Of a DNA stretch of 5,284 nt, positions 1-4,561 are shown one piece after another. Position 1 is the first letter of the stretch; each line of letters starts with the position of its first letter. The notes under the pieces were generated by a model that saw only the letters and a program-made list of their open reading frames with translations, did no database searches and was not told the DNA's origin. The translations under genes were made by a program, and so were the position numbers. Source of the stretch: Anaerolineales bacterium (lineage in GTDB: Bacteria; Chloroflexota; Anaerolineae; B4-G1; DUEL01); the NCBI GenBank assembly GCA_015662065.1, contig DQUX01000040.1:1-5284 (forward strand). The letters are read 5' to 3'.

Positions 1-96
1 GTTTCGTATTTTGAGCAGTTTGTGTGGGATTTGGAGCAGCGTGGTGTTTCCGACATTGATATCCCCGTGTTGGTCCTTGGCATCAATCACAAGTAA
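1..96 (+). CDS. C-terminal fragment of an unidentified protein (5' end outside window)
   Basis: Frame 1 is open from the first base to a TAA at 94-96 and encodes 31 residues ending in IPVLVLGINHK. The mix of charged and hydrophobic residues (FEQFVWDLEQRG, then DIDIPVLVLGI) looks like real protein, but frame 2 is also open here, so the frame is not certain. I do not recognise the family. Counted GC is 45 of 96 bases (47%), clearly below the genes that follow, which could mean a transferred neighbour or only a short-sample effect. No start codon is in the window. Confidence 0.4.
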   Translation, partial: VSYFEQFVWDLEQRGVSDIDIPVLVLGINHK

Positions 97-98
97 CG

Positions 99-113
99 AG
101 TACGAGGCGTACT
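99..113. other. Short inverted repeat after the first stop codon
   Basis: AGTACG (99-104) and CGTACT (108-113) form a perfect 6-bp stem with an AGG loop, three bases after the TAA. No T-run follows, so it is not a typical intrinsic terminator. It may be a weak 3'-end hairpin of the upstream gene, an operator-like palindrome before the cassette, or chance. Confidence 0.25.
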
Positions 114-155
114 AACCTCGCCGTTGGGCGGCAGTACCAATTGGGGAGGGGGACC

Positions 156-587
156 ATGCCGGTCGTTTCCGGTCGGGTGCTCAAAATCCTGGCCGCGGTG
201 ACGTGGTATGCAGGAGGGGCGGTGCTGCTGGCCAAGGGGAGCAGCCTTCTGATCGAGGCGGATGCACTGGCGCCCGGTCGGGCCTGGCAGTGGCTGGTTC
301 CCCCGGTTGGGCTAGTGGTTGGGGGGCTGAAGGCACGGTTCATCTTCAGCAAAAGCTGTCGAGAAAACCTGGATAGGATAGAGGGTTTAGATCGGCCTAA
401 GGTCTGGCAGTTCTTCCGACCGGGGTTCTTCGCGGCGCTGGCGGTCATGGCCCTGGGGGGCGCGACGCTGTCCAGACTGGCCCATGGCAACTACCCCTTC
501 TTGATTGGGGTGGCGGCGTTGGACCTCAGCATCGCGACTGCTCTGTTGGGGAGCAGCTATATTTTCTGGATCAGGAGGCAGGAATGA
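156..587 (+). CDS. Four-helix integral membrane protein, first gene of the ArsA/Get3-like cassette
   Basis: This is a 143-residue protein of unrecognised family. The ATG at 156 is preferred to an in-frame TTG at 141 because GGAGG at 145-149 stands 6 nt before it. Four hydrophobic segments are visible at about residues 10-33, 45-65, 88-108 and 114-139. Between helices 2 and 3 lies a charged loop (about 66-87, KSCRENLDRIEGLDRPKVWQ), and the protein ends in RRQE. By the positive-inside rule the N terminus, this loop and the C terminus face the cytoplasm. The short loop at 34-44 and the turn at 109-113 would face outside. The stop codon overlaps the next start (ATGA, 584-587), so the two genes are probably translationally coupled. 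From context I infer a membrane partner or receptor for the downstream ATPases; no catalytic motif is visible. Confidence 0.85.
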   Translation: MPVVSGRVLKILAAVTWYAGGAVLLAKGSSLLIEADALAPGRAWQWLVPPVGLVVGGLKARFIFSKSCRENLDRIEGLDRPKVWQFFRPGFFAALAVMALGGATLSRLAHGNYPFLIGVAALDLSIATALLGSSYIFWIRRQE

Positions 588-853
588 CCGAGAAGAAGAG
601 GAAAGGAAGCCTCTGGGAGACGGCAAAGAGCATTCTCTACGGCATGGCTGGCCACGACATGGCCCGCTTTGCCCTCAAGACGCGGGGGAGCATGGAGCAT
701 CTCTTCATCCTGATCACGATGGGGGACCTGTTGGGTGTCCCCATTCTCCCCCCCTACTATTCCCTGCGCTTGCTGCCGTACGTCGTTCCCCAGATCAGCA
801 CCTGGAAGCGGCGTATGCTGCGGGAGCGGGACCTGACGGACGCGCTGGCGTGA
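584..853 (+). CDS. 89-residue small hydrophobic protein, second gene of the cassette
   Basis: This small protein is of unrecognised family. It starts at an ATG overlapping the previous stop by 4 bp, with AGGAGG at 573-578 as ribosome binding site. Residues 1-37 are basic and soluble (MTEKKRKG...). A hydrophobic segment follows at about 38-56 (EHLFILITMGDLLGVPILPP), then a second, shorter one at 58-72 (YYSLRLLPYVVP). The tail is charged (WKRRMLRERDLTD). The two prolines between the hydrophobic stretches suggest a re-entrant hairpin or a kinked membrane helix, with both ends in the cytoplasm. I see no enzyme motif and no signal peptide. Its place between a membrane protein and two Get3-like ATPases suggests an adaptor, receptor subunit or client of the ATPases; this is inference. 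The coding frame is supported by the coupled start and by the hydrophobic pattern. Confidence 0.8.
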   Translation: MTEKKRKGSLWETAKSILYGMAGHDMARFALKTRGSMEHLFILITMGDLLGVPILPPYYSLRLLPYVVPQISTWKRRMLRERDLTDALA

Positions 854-931
854 AGGAGGCAAGAGGCAGGAGGCAAGAGACGTCCTGTGTTCTGCGTCCT
901 GCATCTTGTATCCTGCATCCCGCATTCTGAA
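851..931. repeat. Inverted block of heptamer repeats (TCCTGCA type) between two cassette genes
   Basis: Seven consecutive 7-mers lie at 883-931: TCCTGTG, TTCTGCG, TCCTGCA, TCTTGTA, TCCTGCA, TCCCGCA, TTCTGAA. Before them, at 851-878, four 7-mers have the opposite orientation (TGAAGGA, GGCAAGA, GGCAGGA, GGCAAGA). The two halves are separated by GACG. AGGAGGCAAGAG occurs twice exactly, at 854-865 and 868-879. The first unit includes the TGA of the 89-residue gene, and the last base abuts the AAGGAGG of the next gene. Heptameric tandem repeats between genes are known from cyanobacteria; similar blocks occur, as I recall, in Chloroflexota. Confidence 0.85.
854..914 (+). promoter_or_regulatory. Long imperfect RNA hairpin in the intercistronic gap
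   Basis: The two halves of the heptamer block pair as RNA: 854-880 against 888-914 gives 22 base pairs (2 of them G-U) and 5 isolated mismatches, with a 7-nt loop. The mismatches fall mostly at unit boundaries. The helix ends 17 nt before the AAGGAGG of the first ATPase. There is no U-tract, so it is not an ordinary terminator. It could act as a processing or stability element that sets different expression for the small membrane genes and the ATPases. The pairing is seen; the function is inferred. Confidence 0.5.
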
Positions 932-937
932 AGGAGG
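931..937 (+). promoter_or_regulatory. Shine-Dalgarno site fixing a TTG start
   Basis: AAGGAGG lies 5 nt before the TTG at 943. It is the reason for choosing this non-ATG start: the first in-frame ATG (991) has no such site and would remove the first strand directly before the P-loop. Confidence 0.75.
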
Positions 938-942
938 CCAAG

Positions 943-1923
943 TTGTCCCTGGCACGCATCTTCCAAGAGAACCCTGAACGGCGCTATATCATGTTCGGCG
1001 GCAAGGGGGGGTTGGGGAAGACCACCTTCTCGGCGGCCACCGCCTATTGGCTGGCCCAACAGGGATACAGGGCCCTGGTCTTCTCTGTTGACCCCCAGGC
1101 TTCCCTTTCCGACATCTTCCAGCAGGACATCTTCGGCAAGGGAGCAGTGGAGATCATACCCAATCTCTTCGCCCAGGAGATCGACGCCGACCGGCGCATT
1201 CGGGAGTATCAGGACGAGATTCGTCAGAAGATCAGAGATATGTACGGCCTGGAGAAAGTGCCGGATGAGATCGAGGACTACATCCAGGCCGCCGCCGCCG
1301 AGCCGGCGATGGAGGAGAGCGCCATTTTCGACCAGGTGGTGGACATCGTCGTCGGCGGCGAGTACGATTACTACATCTACGACCTGGTGCCGTTGGGCCA
1401 CGCGCTGTACTACCTGAGCATGGCCAGCGTGTACGATCAGTGGATCCAGAAGATCACCAAGCTGCGGGAGGAGATGGAGGAGTATGCTCAAGTTGCCGCG
1501 CTCCTGCAGCGAGAGGATGAGATGGAGGAGGACAAGATCCTGGCCGAGTTGCAGGACATCCGGTACCGGATCAGCACTTCCTCCAGTATCCTGACCGACC
1601 GGGAGAAGACCGCCTTCTTTTTCGTCCTGGTGCCGGAAGAGATGGTCCTTGTGGACACCAAGAAGGCGGCGGGGCTGTTCGCCAAGTTCCAGGTGCCGAT
1701 CTCCGGCTACATCGTCAACCGAGTGCTCCCGCCGGAACTGGAGGCGCAGGAGATCCCGGAATACCTCCGCCACCGCATCCATATGCAGAAGAAGTACCTG
1801 GCCGAGATCGACCGGCTCTTCGGCAATGAGGTGCTCGCCCGCATCCCGGAGTTCGAGCGGGATATCACCGGGCTGGATATGATTCAGCGTATGGCGGAGG
1901 CGATGTTCGGAGGTGCGGCATGA
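943..1923 (+). CDS. ArsA/Get3-family P-loop ATPase, copy 1 (altered switch II)
   Basis: This 326-residue single-domain ATPase belongs to the ArsA/Get3 branch of the SIMIBI class. The P-loop GGKGGLGKTT (19-28) carries the signature lysine K21 and the Walker lysine K26. Switch I is SVDPQASLSDIF (48-59) and keeps the aspartate matching the Get3 catalytic residue (D57). PAMEES (121-126) matches the PGIDE region. Switch II is unusual: DLVPLGH (147-153) instead of DTAPTGH. The C-terminal half keeps IVNRVLPPE (257-265), MQKKYL (281-286) and a final IPEFERDITGLD (301-312), all typical of the family. There is no cysteine in the protein, so neither the ArsA arsenite site nor the Get3 CxxC zinc site is present. 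Residues about 160-215 form a helical, charged and partly hydrophobic region where Get3 binds clients. It overlaps the second ATPase gene by 4 bp. I infer that it forms a dimer with copy 2 and acts in membrane protein handling, not arsenic export. Confidence 0.92.
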   Translation: MSLARIFQENPERRYIMFGGKGGLGKTTFSAATAYWLAQQGYRALVFSVDPQASLSDIFQQDIFGKGAVEIIPNLFAQEIDADRRIREYQDEIRQKIRDMYGLEKVPDEIEDYIQAAAAEPAMEESAIFDQVVDIVVGGEYDYYIYDLVPLGHALYYLSMASVYDQWIQKITKLREEMEEYAQVAALLQREDEMEEDKILAELQDIRYRISTSSSILTDREKTAFFFVLVPEEMVLVDTKKAAGLFAKFQVPISGYIVNRVLPPELEAQEIPEYLRHRIHMQKKYLAEIDRLFGNEVLARIPEFERDITGLDMIQRMAEAMFGGAA

Positions 1924-2894
1924 TCCAGGAGACGATGCGTCAGTTCGTGGAGGAGCATCCCGACCTGAAATACAGCTTCTTCGGCGGCAAGGGCGGGGTG
2001 GGCAAGACGGTGATGGCCGGGGCGGCGGCGCTCTGGTTCGCCCGGCAGGGCAAGCGTACCCTCCTGGCCTCCACCAATCCGGTCCACTCCCTCACGGGGC
2101 TCCTCGGGCAGGACGTCTTCGGCCAGCCGACGCTGGTCGAGGGGGTGCCCAATTTCTGGGCCTATGAGATCGACACCCGGGATACCATCGAGCGATCGAA
2201 GAAGGAGATCCGCGAGAAGATCGAGTGGTTTCTCAAGTACGCCGACATCAAGACGAAGGCCGACGAGTTCGTGGAGTCGGCCACGATGAACCCGGCCTTC
2301 GAGGAGTCGGCGATGTTCGAGAACATGATCGACCTTATGTTTGAGGACGACTACGAGGTCTACGTCTTCGACACCGCCCCCACGGCCAACGCCCGCCGGT
2401 TGCTCGGAATGTCCAGCGTCTACTCGATGTGGGTCAACAAGATGGTCCAGAGCCGGGAGGAGGCGATGAGTCTGCGGGAGCTCCTCTCCTACAGCAAGAA
2501 GAAGCAGGAGAGGGACCCGCTGATGGAGTATCTCCTCCGGTTCCGGGACCGGATGCAGCATGCCAAGGAGCTTCTGACCGACGAGTCGAAGACCGCCTTC
2601 TTCTTCGTCACCCTGCCCGAGGCGCTGCCCATCGCGGTGATCCGCCGTTTCATTAACTGGTTCAACGAGTTCGGCATCCCCGTGGGTGGGGTGGTGGTGA
2701 ACATGCTGCTCGAGCCGGAGGCAGTGGGGGAGAACCCACCCGAATTCGTCCGCAACCGGGTCGCTATGCAGGCGGAATATATGGAGCAGATCTGGCGGTT
2801 CTTCCCAGATGTGCGGGCGCTCGTTCCTCTGTTTGAGACCGAGGTGCAGGGCGTGGAGATGCTGGAGCGGACCGCCCAGCGGCTCTTCGCCTGA
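1920..2894 (+). CDS. ArsA/Get3-family P-loop ATPase, copy 2 (altered switch I)
   Basis: This 324-residue paralog of the preceding ATPase is similar along its whole length. It starts at an ATG overlapping the previous stop (ATGA), with GGAGGT at 1909-1914. The P-loop GGKGGVGKT (22-30) is intact. Switch I reads STNPVHSLTGLL (51-62): asparagine replaces the DP aspartate, and G60 stands where Get3 has its catalytic aspartate. Switch II keeps DTAPT (151-155), but the following GH is AN. NPAFEES (124-130), VVVNMLLEPE (258-267) and VPLFETEVQGVE (302-313) match conserved family positions and the equivalent places in copy 1. It has no cysteine. The long helical segment at about 165-220 (SVYSMWVNKM..., then LMEYLLRFRDRMQ) corresponds to the Get3 client-binding subdomain. 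Copy 2 may bind nucleotide but hydrolyse it poorly on its own, so a heterodimer with copy 1 is the natural hypothesis. A strong hairpin follows the gene. Confidence 0.92.
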   Translation: MIQETMRQFVEEHPDLKYSFFGGKGGVGKTVMAGAAALWFARQGKRTLLASTNPVHSLTGLLGQDVFGQPTLVEGVPNFWAYEIDTRDTIERSKKEIREKIEWFLKYADIKTKADEFVESATMNPAFEESAMFENMIDLMFEDDYEVYVFDTAPTANARRLLGMSSVYSMWVNKMVQSREEAMSLRELLSYSKKKQERDPLMEYLLRFRDRMQHAKELLTDESKTAFFFVTLPEALPIAVIRRFINWFNEFGIPVGGVVVNMLLEPEAVGENPPEFVRNRVAMQAEYMEQIWRFFPDVRALVPLFETEVQGVEMLERTAQRLFA

Positions 2895-2918
2895 GGTCAA
2901 GTAAAGAGCGGAGTGGAT

Positions 2919-2961
2919 AGGGCACCCCTGCCGGCCGGGCCTGCTGGCGGGGGTGCCCTTT
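2919..2961 (+). terminator. 17-bp GC-rich hairpin at the end of the ATPase cassette
   Basis: Bases 2919-2935 pair with 2943-2959 to give 17 continuous pairs (two G-U) around a 7-nt loop. The outer arms are AGGGCACCCC and GGGGTGCCCT. Only TTT (2959-2961) follows before CCC, so the U-tract is short. The hairpin starts 25 nt after the ATPase stop and ends 5 nt before the Shine-Dalgarno of the next gene, so it may be a leaky terminator or attenuator between the two transcription units. Confidence 0.6.
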
Positions 2962-2964
2962 CCC

Positions 2965-2973
2965 AGGAGGTGA
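2965..2973 (+). promoter_or_regulatory. Near-perfect Shine-Dalgarno deciding the TPR gene start
   Basis: AGGAGGTGA is a full anti-16S match placed just before the ATG at 2976. It argues against the upstream in-frame GTG at 2913, whose extra codons would run through the terminator hairpin. Confidence 0.8.
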
Positions 2974-2975
2974 CG

Positions 2976-3581
2976 ATGGCTCAAGAACTGCTCCTGCTGT
3001 TGGTCGGGCTTGCCTACGCACTCATCTTTCGGCTCCTGGCGTGGGTGCGCCGGGAGGGCTTCTCTGCTCAGTTCATCCTGGAGGCCGTGCTCCTCACCCT
3101 CGTCGCGGCGGGCCTCTCCTTCCTAGCGGGCATTCGTCTGGACCCTATCCTCTTCGTGTTGCTGGTCTACCTGGTGACGATGCGGGCGCGGCTGCTGGTG
3201 GATGTGGCGAACCTGGTCGCCCGCTCCGGCCGGTTTGGGCCGGCGGAGCGGTTCTACGGCCTGGCCTGGCGGCTGGGGCCCGATGCGGTCGGTCGTCAGG
3301 TGATCGCGACGAACCAGGGGGCCGCCCTGATCCTGGAGGGGCGGGTCGCTGAGGCCATTCCTCTCCTGGAAGGCGTGCTGGAGGCCCCCCACCTCCCTCC
3401 CAAATACGCCGCCGCCGCCCACTACAATCTGGGCGTGGCCTACCGGAGCCAGGGGGAGACCCGGAAGTCCAAGGAGCACCTGCACGCCGCCATCGAGGCA
3501 CTGCCCGGTTCCATCTACGCCCGACGGGCCCAGGCGCTGCTGCGAAAGCGCGCCGGGCGGAACGCAGACAAACGTAGATGA
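2976..3581 (+). CDS. Membrane-anchored tetratricopeptide repeat protein
   Basis: This is a 201-residue protein with an N-terminal membrane part and a C-terminal TPR part. Hydrophobic helices are visible at about residues 4-24, 33-51 and 57-69, separated by WVRREG, which should be cytoplasmic. TPR-like helix pairs follow at about 80-101, 107-139 and 144-177. The last is the clearest (AHYNLGVAYRSQGE, then SKEHLHAAIEALP), with the G/Y/A spacing of the family. The C terminus is strongly basic (LLRKRAGRNADKRR). TPR domains bind protein partners; the partner here is unknown. With three membrane helices the TPR domain would lie on the side opposite the N terminus, and its basic nature suggests the cytoplasm. 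It lies downstream of the ATPase cassette behind a hairpin, so a functional link is possible but weak. Confidence 0.82.
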   Translation: MAQELLLLLVGLAYALIFRLLAWVRREGFSAQFILEAVLLTLVAAGLSFLAGIRLDPILFVLLVYLVTMRARLLVDVANLVARSGRFGPAERFYGLAWRLGPDAVGRQVIATNQGAALILEGRVAEAIPLLEGVLEAPHLPPKYAAAAHYNLGVAYRSQGETRKSKEHLHAAIEALPGSIYARRAQALLRKRAGRNADKRR

Positions 3582-3610
3582 CGTAAGCGCACTCCCGGTC
3601 ACCTCCGGCT

Positions 3611-3645
3611 TTGCGGGTCTGGCTTAGGGGAGTATAATGGGGGTA
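3611..3645 (+). promoter_or_regulatory. Sigma70-type promoter giving a leaderless prepilin peptidase mRNA
   Basis: A perfect -10 box TATAAT lies at 3633-3638. A weak -35 candidate, TTGCGG (3 of 6), lies at 3611-3616 with a 16-nt spacer. Transcription would be expected to begin about 7 nt after the -10 box, which is at or next to the A of the ATG at 3645. No clear Shine-Dalgarno separates them, only a run of five G residues. The box is seen; the start point is inferred. Confidence 0.55.
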
Positions 3646-4397
3646 TGGCTCTCCTGCTGATCGTCGTGGTGGGGGTGCTGGTGGGGGCGGTGGTCAACCG
3701 GTTGGGGACCGACCTTCCGGCCCGCCACCCGCCGCGCCGCCCCCGCTGCCCCTACTGTGGTCATCCTCGACCCTGGTACCACTGGGTGGCCCTCCCGGCC
3801 TACATCGTAGGCCGGGCACGCTGCCCCCACTGCTCGGCCCCGATCTCCATCCGGTACCCCCTGACCGAACTGACCCTGGGCTTCCTCTTCGGCTACCTGT
3901 ATCTGCACTACGGCCCGACCCCTCGGTTTGGTTTCCTTACCGCCTACACCACAATCTTCTCCTTGGTGGCGATCACCGACCTGGAGCGACGGTTGATCCT
4001 CAACGTCGTCATCCTGCCCGCGATGGGGCTGGCGATCGTCGGCTCCTTCTTCACCGACCACGTGACATGGTGGAGCGCTCTGCTGGGGGGGCTCATCGGG
4101 TATCTCTTTTTCCTGGTCGCTGCCCTGGCCGGCAACCTCTTGGTGGGGCCGGGGGCGTTGGGAGGGGGAGATGTCAAGTTGGCCGGCTTCGTCGGCCTGG
4201 TGGTCGGTTTCCCGTTGATCATCGAGGCCCTGGTGCTCACCATCCTCGGCGGCGGGTTGATCAGCCTGCTCCTGCTCGTCACGCGTCTCCGGTCCCTGCG
4301 CGACCCCATCCCCTACGGCCCGTTCTTGATCATCGGTGGGTGGGTGACGATGCTCTGGGGGATGGAGATCGCCCGGTGGCTGCTGTACCGCGCATAG
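3645..4397 (+). CDS. pilD: Type IV prepilin peptidase (A24 family, leader peptidase / N-methyltransferase)
   Basis: This is a 250-residue polytopic inner-membrane aspartic protease that removes the short leader from type IV pilins or type II secretion pseudopilins and usually methylates the new N terminus. The N-terminal domain has the expected two CxxC pairs, C35-C38 (CPYCG) and C60-C63 (CPHC), followed by ISIRYPLTE. This zinc-binding loop is typical of the bifunctional form. The first catalytic aspartate is in ITDLERRLI (D112) and the second in GGGDVKLAG (D176, the GxGD motif). PIPYGPFLIIGG (221-232) is the conserved late motif. Several hydrophobic helices fill the remainder, and the length is normal for the family. 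No pilin, pilus ATPase or secretion gene is in the window, so its substrates are encoded elsewhere. The symbol is the family name; gspO would be equally possible. Confidence 0.93.
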   Translation: MALLLIVVVGVLVGAVVNRLGTDLPARHPPRRPRCPYCGHPRPWYHWVALPAYIVGRARCPHCSAPISIRYPLTELTLGFLFGYLYLHYGPTPRFGFLTAYTTIFSLVAITDLERRLILNVVILPAMGLAIVGSFFTDHVTWWSALLGGLIGYLFFLVAALAGNLLVGPGALGGGDVKLAGFVGLVVGFPLIIEALVLTILGGGLISLLLLVTRLRSLRDPIPYGPFLIIGGWVTMLWGMEIARWLLYRA

Positions 4398-4411
4398 GCC
4401 GCTAAAGCGCT

Positions 4412-4510
4412 GGGCACCTCCGCGCGGCGTGAGCCGGAGAGAGAAACCGGCGGAGGAGGTCGGGGGTGCCGACCGGCGGGCGTGGCGGAGCCTGTTTTGG
4501 GGGGCCGGTC
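4412..4510 (+). promoter_or_regulatory. Structured GC-rich leader region upstream of the CarD gene
   Basis: The 164 bp between the prepilin peptidase and CarD contain nested complementary segments. Bases 4413-4422 pair with 4461-4470 (10 pairs, one G-U) around a hairpin made of GCCGG (4433-4437) and CCGGC (4447-4451) with loop AGAGAGAAA. An alternative helix, CCTCCGC (4417-4423) with GCGGAGG (4450-4456), is mutually exclusive with the first. Further on, GACCGGC (4471-4477) matches GCCGGTC (4504-4510). No T-run follows, so it is not a standard terminator. It does not match a riboswitch class that I recognise. Confidence 0.4.
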
Positions 4511-4512
4511 TC

Positions 4513-4541
4513 TTGCTGAGTGTCTTGGAGGCGGTTATGAG
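4513..4541 (+). promoter_or_regulatory. Possible promoter of the CarD gene
   Basis: TTGCTG (4513-4518, 3 of 6) and TATGAG (4536-4541, 4 of 6) are separated by 17 nt. They would start transcription around 4548, leaving a short leader that holds the ribosome site GGGAGGGGGG before the ATG at 4562. Both boxes are imperfect. If this promoter is used, the structured region upstream would not be part of the CarD mRNA. Confidence 0.3.
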
Positions 4542-4561
4542 GTCAGGGAAAGGGAGGGGGG

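Noticed and set aside
77..115. Promoter for the cassette (TTGGCA at 77-82 with TACGAG or TACTAA downstream)
   Set aside because: The -35 candidate is good (5 of 6), but the -10 candidates match only 3 of 6 or stand at the wrong distance, and the -35 lies inside the upstream coding end. Not strong enough to annotate.
505..930. 141-residue plus-strand frame overlapping two cassette genes
   Set aside because: It is out of frame with both membrane proteins, has no ribosome site, and its end (SCVLRPASCILHPAF) is only the heptamer repeat read as protein, a common false gene signature.
757..1782. 341-residue open frame on the minus strand
   Set aside because: It lies antisense to the first ATPase and spans the heptamer block. 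Its translation is rich in H, Q, L and G without family motifs, as expected for the antisense frame of a GC-rich gene; the plus-strand ATPase has clear motifs.
2913..2975. GTG start at 2913 for the TPR protein
   Set aside because: The added 21 codons pass through the hairpin and lack a ribosome site; the ATG at 2976 has AGGAGGTGA and begins directly with the first membrane helix.
1884..2984. 366-residue open frame on the minus strand
   Set aside because: It is antisense to the second ATPase and runs through the terminator hairpin, with no recognisable domain and biased H/L/G composition.
4412..4510. Known riboswitch, SRP RNA or group II intron domain
   Set aside because: The signature sequences of these RNAs are not present. 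GAGCCGG with GAGAAACCGG superficially resembles intron domain V, but the required pairing and catalytic triad context are missing.
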